Below are positions 36,214-47,089 of a stretch of 64,000 nucleotides of DNA, in pieces; positions within the stretch are counted from its first letter, which is position 1; each line of letters starts with the position of its first letter. Both the position numbers and the translations under genes were made by a program. The notes beneath the pieces are model-generated. The model made no database searches, was not told the origin of the DNA, and was given only the letters and a program-made list of their open reading frames with translations. The stretch covers positions 248,001 to 312,000 of the forward strand of contig NW_024468536.1 of the NCBI RefSeq assembly GCF_001632365.1, given 5' to 3'. Source of the DNA: Laetiporus sulphureus 93-53. Its lineage: Eukaryota > Basidiomycota > Agaricomycetes > Polyporales > Laetiporaceae.

Positions 36214-36574
36214 ACCAGTCAGTGTCAGTCCTATATCTGGGTTCCTCTCCGTGTTTGAATGTGCAAGACGGCACTTACAAGTTGTCACATAGGCTGGGAA
36301 GTTGGCGAACGCTCTGGCTCATTCTTGTGGCATCTGTATTGCTCTACAACCTTGCAGTGCGCCTTTGGTCTCTAACGGTCTCGCCGTTGCGCTTTATTTT
36401 CAAACCTCAAACATGTTTTGTGCCCTCGAATTTGCTTGTGGGAGTTCTCAATGTCGATTCTCATATCCGCTGTCATAAGCTGTATCGTGCCACTGGGTGT
36501 CGGTCAACAGTCTCAACCGTTCCTATATAGCTCGTGCTACAAAAGCTCGATGTCCTAGTTGGCGCATAGAATTT
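36214..36574. other. Convergent intergenic region
   Basis: A short spacer between the single-exon F-box-like gene and the 3' end of TMA64. No gene seen. Confidence 0.5.
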
Positions 36575-39160
36575 TCACTTCTTCTTCTTCTTCTCCGCAG
36601 TCATATCCACACTTTCTATCCACTTCTTGGGAACACCTTTTGCCATCAAAAGATCCGTGACTGCCTTGGTCTGCTTTCCTTGCACCATGATTTCCATATC
36701 TACTGATTTGCCATGTACGGAAGACACTGGACAGTCGGAAACAACGTAAATTGATATAGCACGAAACAACGAGAACGGGACATTGAGGACATACCGGAGG
36801 TAGAGCTGGCACAGACCCTGCGCAGCTCCTCCGCGAGGTCGTCTGCGTCCAGAGAGTATGGCTCGAACCCGGTTACCAGCGTGCAGGCCTTCCGACCCTG
36901 GCGTACCTTCACGACGATCTGGATTGGCTTGAGCTTGCCTTTCCTGCACAGGTGGCAATCAGCATGGCAGTACCGTCATGAGGCGACATGCAGACGAACT
37001 TCCGCACGACGTCCCTGCCCTCTACCCTGATCTCATACCAGCTCTGCATGTGGTCCTTTAGCCGCGCGAGCACTTCTTCGCGCTTGAGGAACTCGAGATC
37101 GATCTCTCCCTTCTTCCTGATCGCAGTAAGCAGAATGTCATCCTCCCCGACGTTGATGTACTGCTGGTCCTGCGCATTGATGAGATTCTTCGCAGACACA
37201 TAGGTGTTGAATATAGTCTTCAGTTCATTGAGCGTATATAGTTCCGACGTGCTGCAGCATTATCGGGTCAGTTATAGAAAACAGTCGCCCATACACACGA
37301 CCGCAGGTAGAATGAACCCACTCACTCTTTCTCAGCAGCGGCGAACCATGCCACGGTATTTTGAAATGGCCTCAGAGATTCTGTGATGCGAATTTGACCC
37401 TTCAGCTTCTCTTCAGCCTCGCGCTCCTGGCGTTCCCTGTCTGCGGCCTTCTGCTGCTTGGTTTCTACATCCTTCACCGTTTGTACGGGACGATGCTCAG
37501 CTACTGCTGGATGTTTCGGGAACACCGCTAGACAATTATCACAGGGAGCTCAGATGTCACGGAAGTAACAATACAATCTCGAACAGACATACCAGTTACC
37601 ACGACATCACCTCCTTTTGCGTCTTTGAGCTTGATCAGCCCTTCTTTCGCACATGCCTTTAAGAATGCCTTCACGGACTTGTGCGTGGAGTGCTTGACAT
37701 CGACGGCGCTTCCATCTAGGAATCAGCCATGTTAGACCCCGAAACGCACTCCCGGCCAAGCTCGCACCTGCAAGTCCGTTCGCGCCGACAACCTGCGTGG
37801 GCCTTGCGGGGAGCACGTATGAGCTCCAGAACGTGGAGGCCGGCATAGGGAATGAAGATAATGGCAGCTTGTGCAGGGTCGTGGACAGTGCTTGTAGCAG
37901 TGCGGATCGGAGAGCATGAGAGACATCTGTGGTCGAGTGAGTGAGTTTCAAAGATAACGGACATCGACGTTTGAGAAGGGTGTAAGTCTATTTAACAGTC
38001 CATCGTAGCACATAAATGATGTCCAGAAACAGCGCGCACCCTCAGAAGTCAATACCGCCTGTGCACTCTGCGTAGTGGCAGCCGGCCCGGAGCTACCGCC
38101 CGCAGTAGATTGTTCGTCGCCTTGTGTCTCTACAGTCTGCTCACTTGCGTTCGCCGCTTCTCCTTGGGTCCCCTCCAGCACATCTGCAGTGGCTGCAGAG
38201 CCATCTCCTAGCATTCTTGGCTCGGGAACGTCTGCGGCCTTCTCAGTGCCCGTCTCCCACAGTGCGTCGCGCCATGTGTGCAGCACATACACCGCCTTGC
38301 CCTTGACATTCGCGTCTTCTGCCCTTTGCAGCGTCTCCATTGAGACTGCCATGCGGCCGACGGCGATGGGAAAGCCGAGCTTTCCTGTGTGGTATTGCGT
38401 AATGGAGACCAACTGGTCAGGAACGAGTGATGTTGGGTACTGGACGACTTCAGGTCAAGAGAGTGTTATCACATCATTTCTTGACGTCAGCCACGGAAAG
38501 GACAGAAGGTGTGAGAAACCCGACCTCCGGGAATCATGAGATCGGCACCGTTGATCAGCTTCGGGACAACGGCTGACGTTGTGGAAAGAAAAGGGAGGAG
38601 ATTAGGACGCTTCCATAGTGTGTATACTGCAAAACATATTAGCAGGTGAATCAGATTTAAGGGCTCTGTAGCGCGACGTCATGGTATTGAGCTAGGATGC
38701 GAGAGCGACACACATGCGTAAAGTAGTCACGGTACAACATCTCGATGGAAACCTCGTTATGCTGGATACAATCTCTCTTCTAAAGATCTATCAGCCACTC
38801 ACCTGTTGGAATGAGATCGTCCGAATCCTTCCCGATCGTGAACCATAGTGGATCTCCTTCCATGGAGAAATAGGCTACCTATGAGATACCGGACAATGTC
38901 GGACAGAATACTGACTTCACCAAAGACACTTACGCCTGGCTCTTCCGAGTAAGTAGTGAACTTCTGCCAGTGCAGCCCTTCGGGGACAAGAACATCACCA
39001 TCATCTGGCTGCAGCTCCTTGTAGGATTCAAGAACACGCTGTTTCAGTTTACGTCTGTGGGACGTTCTAAGAGGAGCTGCATTATGAGTTAGCGATCAAT
39101 CAATGAGATCCCGGATGGGTTACCGATTGTTTTGAGATCAGCGAACGGTTTCTTGAACAT
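36575..39160 (-). CDS. TMA64: Translation initiation factor eIF2D / TMA64
   Basis: eIF2D acts on the 40S subunit in non-canonical initiation and in recycling of post-termination 40S complexes. The N-terminus starts MFKKPFADLKTI (first coding exon 39124-39160), followed by the pre-PUA region, with WKRPNLLPFLSTTSAVVPKL and the PUA end NGADLMIPG. A Ser/Ala/Glu-rich linker lies around 38080-38270 and a winged-helix/SWIB-like part around 37100-37950. The C-terminal SUI1 domain includes VRQGRKACTLVTGFEPYSL and VQGKQTKAVTDLLMAKGVPK, ending in a lysine run. Several short introns (about ten) are recognisable; not every junction was resolved. The domain order matches complete family members. A fragment of its 5' end is duplicated at about 42.3 kb. 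Confidence 0.9.
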
Positions 39161-40341
39161 GGTGCCCAAGCAGAAGACGTCGGTAACTGATCTCGACTTC
39201 GCGCGACCCCCTGGTTAGTGGGCGCTTAAGTCTCTGCGCAAGCGACTTGTGGCGTCAATTTCTATCACTTCAAGACCAGCATTCAGTATAATGTTCTCCT
39301 TTTATGGCGCCGTCATGAAAATGCTAATATCTACTACTCAGCCTTTCGTATCATAAAGGAGGGCCATTCGAGGCGAGCAACGAATTGCAAGTGTGGCTTG
39401 ACCGGGACATCTCGGAGTCATCGAAGATGATGAGTCTATAACGCTGCATCCATTGAAGTTTCTCGTGATCAGCTTGAAGACGAGCCGAGGATACCACTGC
39501 TTGAAGAGTACAAAGCCCTCTTATATCGCCCGTCTCTGGGATCGATCGCAGGTGAGGTACAGTCATCGATACACACAATTTGAAGTTGCAACGTACCGAG
39601 GGATGCATCGAACTTGAGCAGACGCTAAGCGTACCTTTGAGAACAGTATCTTTTGTACCTGATTTCTCTATCATTCACATGTTCACTCGCCACAAAGGTT
39701 CAGGCGACTGCATTTCGTGCAGGAGACCGATCGTGCGCCAATCGAAAGCAGTAAATCATTGTATCAATAGCACGTTCGCACGTATAGGATCTGTGCGAGA
39801 GCTTTTTCTTCGTTGTGAGTGCTAAAACGATACGGTCTGTATGAAGAGGGGACATCTTTCATCTCTGGAAAGGAGCAACAGAAGTTGCGTCATCTTCATC
39901 GGATTTAGCTTGTGTGATCCATCCCGACTAGTCATACGGTGCAACCAGTCGTTACATTTGGCACCTGTTGATGTAACTTGCAAGCGCAGAAATATACGAA
40001 GTTTCCAGAAAGAGAAGCTTCTATGCTCTTGGTGAACATTAGAACTCAAGAACAATGGACGATAAAACATCATAGCCGTCTTTTTAGAGTATATACAAAC
40101 ATAAGACATTTGAAGATGGGTTCAGTAACACGATTATTATATGATACACTGAGCACATGGCTGATAAAGATTCGGCTTTCCAAATTGCTTCGTCACCTCG
40201 CTCATTGATAGAATTGATCAGATCAAGCCGATGATGTCGTGCGTCCCGACAAGTTAATGCGCAACATAGGGAGAAATCGAACGAGATCATTCACCATCGT
40301 TAGATCTTGTTTTCACGATCATACACTGAATGCATTGCGTG
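39161..40341. other. Upstream region of TMA64 and 3' flank of F-box gene 1
   Basis: No gene supported. The stretch is homologous to 42.48-43.09 kb (for example around 40060-40160 against 42800-42895). It is the left copy of the spacer in the tandem duplication. A conserved frame just downstream of the F-box stop is discussed in the findings. Confidence 0.5.
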
Positions 40342-41564
40342 TCAGAAGCGTGTTGGGTGAAAATGTGAGCTACACTCACAGTCAATCTTCAAAATGCCTC
40401 TCGCCAACAACGCAGGCCACTTCGCCTTGAGTCGAGCGAGGTCAGCATCCCAGATCTCGTGAGCATCTCTGCGCCCATAATTCAGAGGAATGTTGACGAC
40501 GAGAGAAGACGCCGCAGTGAATCCACCGTCAAAGTATGACAACAGAGAACGCAGGACATGATACCACCTTACGAAAGGGTACATGACGACGACGACGCGC
40601 TCTACGTCGGATGACTGGAAAGCAGCGACGAGCTGTAACAAAAACGTTGGACCTATGTTCCAGTGAGATTTGAGACGGACACTTCTGATGTCCATGCGCC
40701 TCTCACGAAGCACGTCCGCGAGTGAGGATACAGCGGAGTCTAGGACACGATTGAGAAGTCTTCCCCAGAGAGCACGAGAGGTAACATACCACCTACGGTG
40801 TACTTGAAGCTCAGGTCGAGATGCTTGATATTGCCTTCGTGTGTGCGCAGAAATTCGCGCAGAGCGAACAGATCTCTGTCGGTAACGAGGTCCAACGTCA
40901 AAGCTTCTATCAATGGCAACTTATGCTGAAGCAACTTCGGCAAAACAAGGATAGGAGCTTGAGAATATCTTGGATTCGGAACAGGGGCCGTGATTTTCAG
41001 TTTCCTCAAAGGGAACGTAGGCGAGTCACTCGCAACATCGCAAATACGGCAGCCGGGAGAGGTATGCAAAACCAGACTTGATAGTCTAGGAAACGCGAAA
41101 AGGACACCCTTCAAGTCCAGGATCTCCAAGCTGGCCAACTCCATCGTCAACTCCTCCACTGGCCCAACGCTCTTGACTATTTCGAGATTGAAAGGTACTT
41201 CGAATGCCGTTATTCTAAGACTGCGAACAGAGTTGAGGTGCTTCATGACATCTTCGAATGTAGAGGCGTGGTCATCAGTGGAAATATGCATCTTCAGCTG
41301 TTTGACGCAGCGACCAATGTCTTTGGAGGATTGAAGGACTGCGAGAAACGCATGCGCCTTACTATCGCTGGCTAGCACGACAGAGAAGAAGATATGTTTG
41401 CGGGCCCAAGCCACCCAAGCGCGACAGACCAGAGCGACGCTCTTGAGGGAATCGAAGTCATCATGAAAATTGTCAATGATATAATTGGTCAACTCCGGTG
41501 GGAGTTTGTGAAACCCCGCAGAGTTGAGGGACTTGAGTGAGAGTGCACGCGGATGGAGAGACAT
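40342..41564 (-). CDS. F-box-like family protein 1
   Basis: Two exons, 40793-41564 and 40342-40739, separated by a 53-nt intron, give 389 aa. The N-terminal part holds the F-box-like motif: FHKLPPELTNYIIDNFHDD, then LKSVALVCRAWVAWARKHIFFSV. A divergent leucine-rich region follows, with EFLRTHEGNIKHLDLSF just before the intron, and the protein ends with WPALLARGILKID. A presumed ubiquitin-ligase adaptor by analogy; target unknown. It is the left copy of a tandem pair with the gene at 43.1-44.3 kb. Confidence 0.82.
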
Positions 41565-41698
41565 GAAGACGTGTTGAGATGGGGAGAAAAATAGAGCTGA
41601 AGGGTGAAGAGCGGAGTGGAAGGGGCCTCGTCTTGACGAATGTCTGCGAGAGAGGGAGGTCAGATGTTGCTGCCAGCAATGAGGGCAAAAACATGACC

Positions 41699-41708
41699 TT
41701 TAAATATG
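41699..41708 (-). promoter_or_regulatory. TATA-like box of F-box gene 1
   Basis: CATATTTAAA on the minus strand, about 135 bp before the start codon. Two paralogous genes have a TATA-like word at the same distance. Confidence 0.45.
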
Positions 41709-41794
41709 TGGGCAAAGAGATCTCGAGTCGATGGTGGCACAGCCACGCTTACCTGCTATGACTGTAGTTTAACTCAGCGACGCTAGATGGTGGG

Positions 41795-41945
41795 AATTTG
41801 CGTAGCCGAGTGGCCATTGTGACGAGATTTGTGCCACTGGTCTGCACATTCCATACCCTTGGGTAGGTTTCCAGTGGATCAAGGTATCGGCACGCACCTG
41901 TAGATTGTGAAGCGCATGAGCGTGCCACGAGGCGGTGAGACTGGT
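41795..41945 (-). promoter_or_regulatory. Conserved upstream block of F-box gene 1
   Basis: The words GTAGCCGAGTGGCC (41802-41815) and TGCCACGAGG (41923-41932) recur in the same order upstream of F-box genes 2 and 3. They may be regulatory, or may only reflect common descent. Confidence 0.4.
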
Positions 41946-42279
41946 GCGAGACTAGTGAGTCACCGTGTGAGCGCGTGCCACTGGTCTGTCCGTGGGGCAT
42001 CTCCGAAATTACTTGCCACGCTCATGCTTTTTCAACCTATTTCAGGCACAGCAACATGGGTGTGCTGCAGTATTCAGACGATGATGGCGATTTGCTGCTA
42101 TTGCTCCCCGACTTCTAGCGCAACAGTCCAAACGTGGGATGTCAGTCTGACCGCACAGGCAACGGAGAAGTTGCAACTGCTATATTGATAGTAAATCGAG
42201 ACGCGACCTGGGACTTTATGTGAATTAGAGGAGTTGGGGAACAAGCGGTTGCGGTTGGCAGCTCAAGTGTGCTCCCTGG

Positions 42280-42475
42280 TGAAACTTGTAGGATCCGAGA
42301 ACACGCTGTTTCAGTCTACGTCTGTCGGATGTTCTAAGAGGAGCTGCATTATGATTAGCCGATCAATCGGTGAGTTCCGGGATGAGTTACCGATTGTTCT
42401 GAGATCAGCGAACGGCTTCTTGCACATGGTGTCGTCCAACTTGGGTCGGTGACTAACTTCGACTTCTCGCGCTCA
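42280..42475 (-). pseudogene. 5' fragment of TMA64, duplicated
   Basis: Aligned with 39000-39190: the start codon region (MCKKPFADLRTI, compared with MFKKPFADLKTI), the first intron with intact splice sites, and the beginning of exon 2 (APLRTSDRRRLKQRVLGSYK). Similarity then stops and the frame runs into unrelated sequence, so no functional product is expected. It marks the left border of the second copy of the F-box tandem unit. Confidence 0.8.
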
Positions 42476-43090
42476 TACTTAGTGGGCGCTTAGGACTCTG
42501 CAGTGCGAGCGCTTGTGGCAGCTACAGCATTCATTCGGCCACATAATCTTTTTGATTAGCAAAGCAGCCGTGAAGATCATTACTGACAGTATTTGATAAT
42601 TCGGGAGGGTCATTCTAGGCGAGCAAGGAATTTTAGATGGACTTGACCCGGACCTCATCGGAGAAGGTCTCCAGTGTTACCGATATCATTCGTTGCATCT
42701 ACTGAAGTCTTTCAACTGAAATGCAGAATATGTGAACTGTTCAGGGAAAGGAACTTCTATCTTTTCGTTGGAAACTGGTTGCAAGAATAATGTATGATAA
42801 AGCATCATAATCATCTACAGCACACACAAACAAACTTAAAACACTTGAAGACAGTAACGCGATAACTACTATATCGTACATTGAGCACACGATTGGACTC
42901 TGGAGGGGATTGACGTATCCAAATTGTTTCGTAACCCCACTCATCGATAGGATTAATTAGACCAAGCAGATGTTGTTGCGCATCCTGGAAAGCCATTTTG
43001 CAGTACGGCGAGGCAGTGGAATGATATCGTCCATCATTGCTAGATCTGATATAAGTATTCGTGATCCTCATCCACTGAATCCGTTGCGCG
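42476..43090. repeat. Duplicated spacer, right copy
   Basis: Homologous to 39.2-40.34 kb but shortened. No gene supported. Confidence 0.55.
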
Positions 43091-44315
43091 TCAGGGACGT
43101 GGCAGGAAAGAATGTGAGCTACACTCACAATCAATCTTCAAAATGCCTCTCGCCAACAACGCGGGCCATTTCGCCTTGAGTCGCCACAGGTCACCACGCC
43201 AGATCTCGTATGGATCTCTGGGATAGCAATAGTCCAGAGGAACGTAGACAACGAGAGAAGACGCCGCAGTGAATCCACCGTCAAAGAATGACAATATAGA
43301 ACGTAAGACACCAAACCACTTTGCACAAGGATATATGATGATGACGGCGCGTTCTACGTTGGAGGATTTGAAAGCAGGGACGAGCTGTAACAAACATCTT
43401 GAACCTATGTTGTGGGATTTGATACGGACTCTTTTGATGTCCATGCACCTCTCACGAAGCACGTCCGCAAGTGAGGATACAGTGGGTTCTAGGAGGACAC
43501 GATTGAGAATCTTCTTCAGCGAGCATAGTATGTGACGTACCATCTGCAGTGTACTTGAAGCGCAGATCGAGATGCTTGATGTTGCCTTCGTGTGTGCGCA
43601 GAAAGTCGCGCAAAGCCAACAAATCTCTGTCAGCAACAAGGTCCAACGTCAAGGCCTCTATGAATGGCAGTTTATGCTGAAGCAACGTTGACAAAACAAG
43701 GTTAGGAGCTTGAGGGTGTTGAGGATTCGGAAGAGGGGCCGCGATTTCCACCTTCTTCAAAGGGACCATAGGCAAGTCGCTCGCAACATCGAAAATACCG
43801 CAGCCGGGAGAGGTCTTCAAAACCAGTCTTGATAGTCTAGGAAACGCAAAGAAGACACTGTCCAAGTCCAAAATCTCCAAGCTGGCCATCTCCATCCTCA
43901 ATTCCTCCACAGGCCCAACGCTCTTGACTATGTCGAGATCGAGAGGCACTTCAGGTGCCATTATTCCAAGACTACGAACAGAGTTGAGGTGCTTCATAAT
44001 ATCTTCGTATATAGAGGAGTCGCCATCAGTGGGAATATGCATACTCAGCCGTTTGACGCAGTGACCGATGTCTTCGGAGGATTGAAGGGCTGAGAGAAAT
44101 GCGCGCGCCCTACGATCGCTGACTAGCATTACAGAGAAGAAGATATGTTTGCGGGCTGAAGCTAACCAAGAGCGACAGACGAGAGCGATGCGCTTGAGGG
44201 AATAGAAGTCATCATGATTATTGTCAATGATATGACTGGTCAATTCCGGTGGAAGTTTGGGAAACCCCGCAGAGTTGAAGGACTTGAGTGAAAGTGCGCG
44301 CGGCTGGAGAGACAT
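43091..44315 (-). CDS. F-box-like family protein 2
   Basis: Two exons, 43541-44315 and 43091-43488, with a 52-nt intron at the same position as in gene 1, give 390 aa. F-box-like part: FPKLPPELTSHIIDNNHDD and RIALVCRSWLASARKHIFFS. The pre-intron end is DFLRTHEGNIKHLDLRF and the C-terminal block WPALLARGILKID. Alignable to gene 1 over its whole length with one short insertion near the intron. No disabling change seen. Confidence 0.82.
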
Positions 44316-44466
44316 GAAGACGCGTTGCGACGTGGGGGCAGAATGGAGTCCGCGTTATGAAGCTGAAGGGTAAAAAGCAGAGTGGGAGGGGGCCTCGCCT
44401 TGATGAATGTCTACCGAGAGAGGGAAACCAGATGTTGCTGCCAGCAATGAGGGCAAAGACATGGCC

Positions 44467-44476
44467 TTTATATATT
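44467..44476 (-). promoter_or_regulatory. TATA-like box of F-box gene 2
   Basis: AATATATAAA on the minus strand, about 150 bp before the start codon, in the same context (preceding AAGGCCATGTC) as in gene 1. Confidence 0.5.
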
Positions 44477-44554
44477 GGGTCTCGAATCGATAGTGGCAGG
44501 GCACGCGCGTACCTGTTGTGACTGAAATTCAACTCAGCGACGTTAGATGGTGGG

Positions 44555-44705
44555 AATTTGCATGGCCGAGTGGCCATTGTGACGACAGCATTGATCTTTG
44601 CCACCGAGCTGCACATTCCATACCTTTGGCTGGGCTCCCAATGGATAAATATATCGGCGCGCATTTGTAGATTGCGATAGTGCATGAGCGTGCCACGAGG
44701 TGCTA
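44555..44705 (-). promoter_or_regulatory. Conserved upstream block of F-box gene 2
   Basis: GGCCGAGTGGCCATTGTGACGA at 44563-44584 and TGCCACGAGG at 44691-44700 match the blocks upstream of gene 1. Confidence 0.4.
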
Positions 44706-44839
44706 AGACTGGAGCGGGACTGCCATGCGAGCGTATGCTGCCGGTCTGTCGGTGGGCATCTCCGGGATTGCCGGCCACGCTCATGCTTTTCCAACCTGTG
44801 TCAAGCACAGTAACACAGTATTCAGGTGATGACAGCAAC

Positions 44840-45647
44840 TTACTATTATTGCTCTCCGACTTCTAGTGCAACAACCCAACCGGGGATATCAGTTTGGCAT
44901 AGAACACATGAACGTATAAATGACTGGGCTACCGACAATCAAGGATGTAACGTTTTCTGTTCTCATTCTAAATTGCTCGTAATGAATGTCGTAATCAAGC
45001 GCATGCCGGTAAGGCTATCGGAAGGTGCTGAAATGAGCATGCAGTTACTTTGATGAATTTTGATAAGAATCAGCCTTAGTAACGGGCAGCAGCAACTGGT
45101 GTATGACCACTGCTGCACCATGCATTGTGTCAGCAACATTCTCGATGCATACATAATGGCACTGTACTGTCTGAAATGCGTCCTGCGAAGCTTGTTATAC
45201 TGAGATCATCGTGAAGTTGTTGTACATGTTGGCATGCGAGTGAGAGTGACGGGCGCTTGGGTGACCGACATCCTGCAGGCTGAACAGACGCCCAACATGC
45301 TCAAAGCTCTACTATTGAAGCTGTTCTTTTTTCATTGGACAGGCTTAAGGGTGTAGACATACCGCATAACTGATAATATGAAGGAGAACGGTAATATAGT
45401 CAATGCATACGTTACATGGGAGAAGCCAACGGTTGTTCAAGTCAGCAATGTAATGCATGGATACTATGTGTATTGCGAGATATCTATGTTACGATCGTTC
45501 AACCTAATTATTACACCATCCTATTCGTCGCACTAAGAACATGCACATCTCAACGGCAACTACACCCTTCACCATCAGGAACGAGCGTAATCAGACCCTG
45601 AGCAATGAACAGTGTTAGACACCTTATTAGAGAACACACGAGGAAGC
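44840..45647. other. Gene-free stretch
   Basis: Beyond the duplicated promoter, no gene or repeat could be supported. AT-rich with scattered stops in all frames. Confidence 0.4.
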
Positions 45648-46854
45648 TTACAAGTCTTCGGGAAGATCGATCTTGAGGATACCTCTTGCAAAGAGTTCCG
45701 GCCATTGATCTTCAAATTGGTTAGTGAGAAGGTTCTTCCAAGACGACGATGCTTCTAAAGGTATTCCGTGCCGTTCGTGTAAAGGGACCTTGACAATAAT
45801 GTTATTGGCTGCGACGAAGGCGGGTTCTTCGATGCCAAAAATGGAGAGCACTGAGAGCACTGTGGTGAAAACAGTTCCTGCTGGAAGAATGTCGATCAAA
45901 ACTTGCTCGGCATTGGATGTTCCGATGGCGGGAATCAAAAACTCCAGCCAGTATTTGTTGCCCGACGCAAAGCGTATGCTTCGTACATCCGCGCACGTTT
46001 CACCAAGAAGGTTGGCAAATCGAGCGATAGATTCGACTAGTAAATGCATTCAGCTCCCCAAATCATTCGTGAGTGGACTCAACGCGGAACCTACCTTGAG
46101 CAGAGTACTTGAAGCACAAATCCACGTGCAAAAGAGTTGTTTCCTTCGTCCGAAGAAAGGTGCACAACGCTTCGAGGTCCTCATCGTCCAAAATGTCCAG
46201 CGAGAGAGACTCCAGAAGAGGGAACCGCTGCTGGAGCAGTTTCTGCACGATCTTGAAAGAACCCGGAGCCGGGGTTGAGTCTGTGATCGCGAGGCGTCTA
46301 AGAGACGGTATAGGGAAACCCAAGGCGGCATTACTTTGCAATGGAAGCCCCGAGGAAGTGTTTATCATTAGACCTTCCAGCTGAGGGAATGTGCTCAGCG
46401 ATTCCGAGATGACGGTGCCTCTCAGTATGGTTGCTTCTATCACCAGCTCCTTGATAGGCCCAATGAGCTTGGCAGCCTCCGCATGCAGGTAGACTCCCAC
46501 CCCCGTCAGCTCGAGCTTATGGACTGAGCCCAGACATCTGATAAGCTGCCGGAGGATGGCTCTGTCCTCCTCGCGTATGAGACACACCAGAAGACATTTC
46601 ACGCATCCAGCGAGATGCGGCGAAGTTTGGAGAAGCGCGACAAAGGCGTCAAGGAGTCGCGAATGATACAGCGCTATCGAATAGAAAAGATGGGTCCTGG
46701 TAGAGGGAAGCATGTCACGGGAGGCAAGTGAAACGGACTTTAGCGATGCTGAGTCGTCATGCAAGTAGCCTATGACAATGTCGGTTAACTCGGGTGGCAG
46801 TATACGGGCCCTCCGCGTGTGAGAAGACGAAACAGTCCGAGAGAAGACGTGCAT
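45648..46854 (-). CDS. F-box-like family protein 3
   Basis: Two exons, 46095-46854 and 45648-46036, give 382 aa. The intron sits at the same place as in genes 1 and 2. F-box-like part: ARILPPELTDIVIGYLHDD and SLKSVSLASRDMLPSTRTHLFYS. Pre-intron block: TFLRTKETTLLHVDLCF. C-terminal block: WPELFARGILKIDLPEDL. The frame is open further upstream to 46980, but ATG 46854 gives the same distance to the F-box and to a TATA-like word as in the paralogs. More divergent than genes 1 and 2, so an older duplicate. Confidence 0.8.
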
Positions 46855-46995
46855 AGCGATACGTTGAGTTGGACGGAGAGCTAGGTCAGCTTGGACGAGC
46901 CGAATGAGAAGGCGCTGCAGGGGATGTGCTTCCCCCGGAAATGTGACTCTCGGACAAGGGAGAAGTGTAATTCCAGCCACGGGAGCAGGCCACGA

Positions 46996-47003
46996 AATTT
47001 ATA
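46996..47003 (-). promoter_or_regulatory. TATA-like box of F-box gene 3
   Basis: TATAAATT on the minus strand, about 145 bp before ATG 46854, consistent with the paralogs. It also supports that start. Confidence 0.4.
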
Positions 47004-47089
47004 CAGCCGACGGCGGGAAGTCGCATATTGACGGGTGGCAGAGCCTTCCATGTTTAGACAATGGTTCAACTCAGTATGCCTGGCTGGTG

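Noticed and set aside
41795..41870. The GTAGCCGAGTGGCC words upstream of the F-box genes look like the 5' part (A box) of a tRNA-Leu or tRNA-Ser gene.
   Set aside because: No B box (GGTTCGAATCC type), no anticodon arm and no pairing acceptor stem follow at the right distance in any of the three copies.
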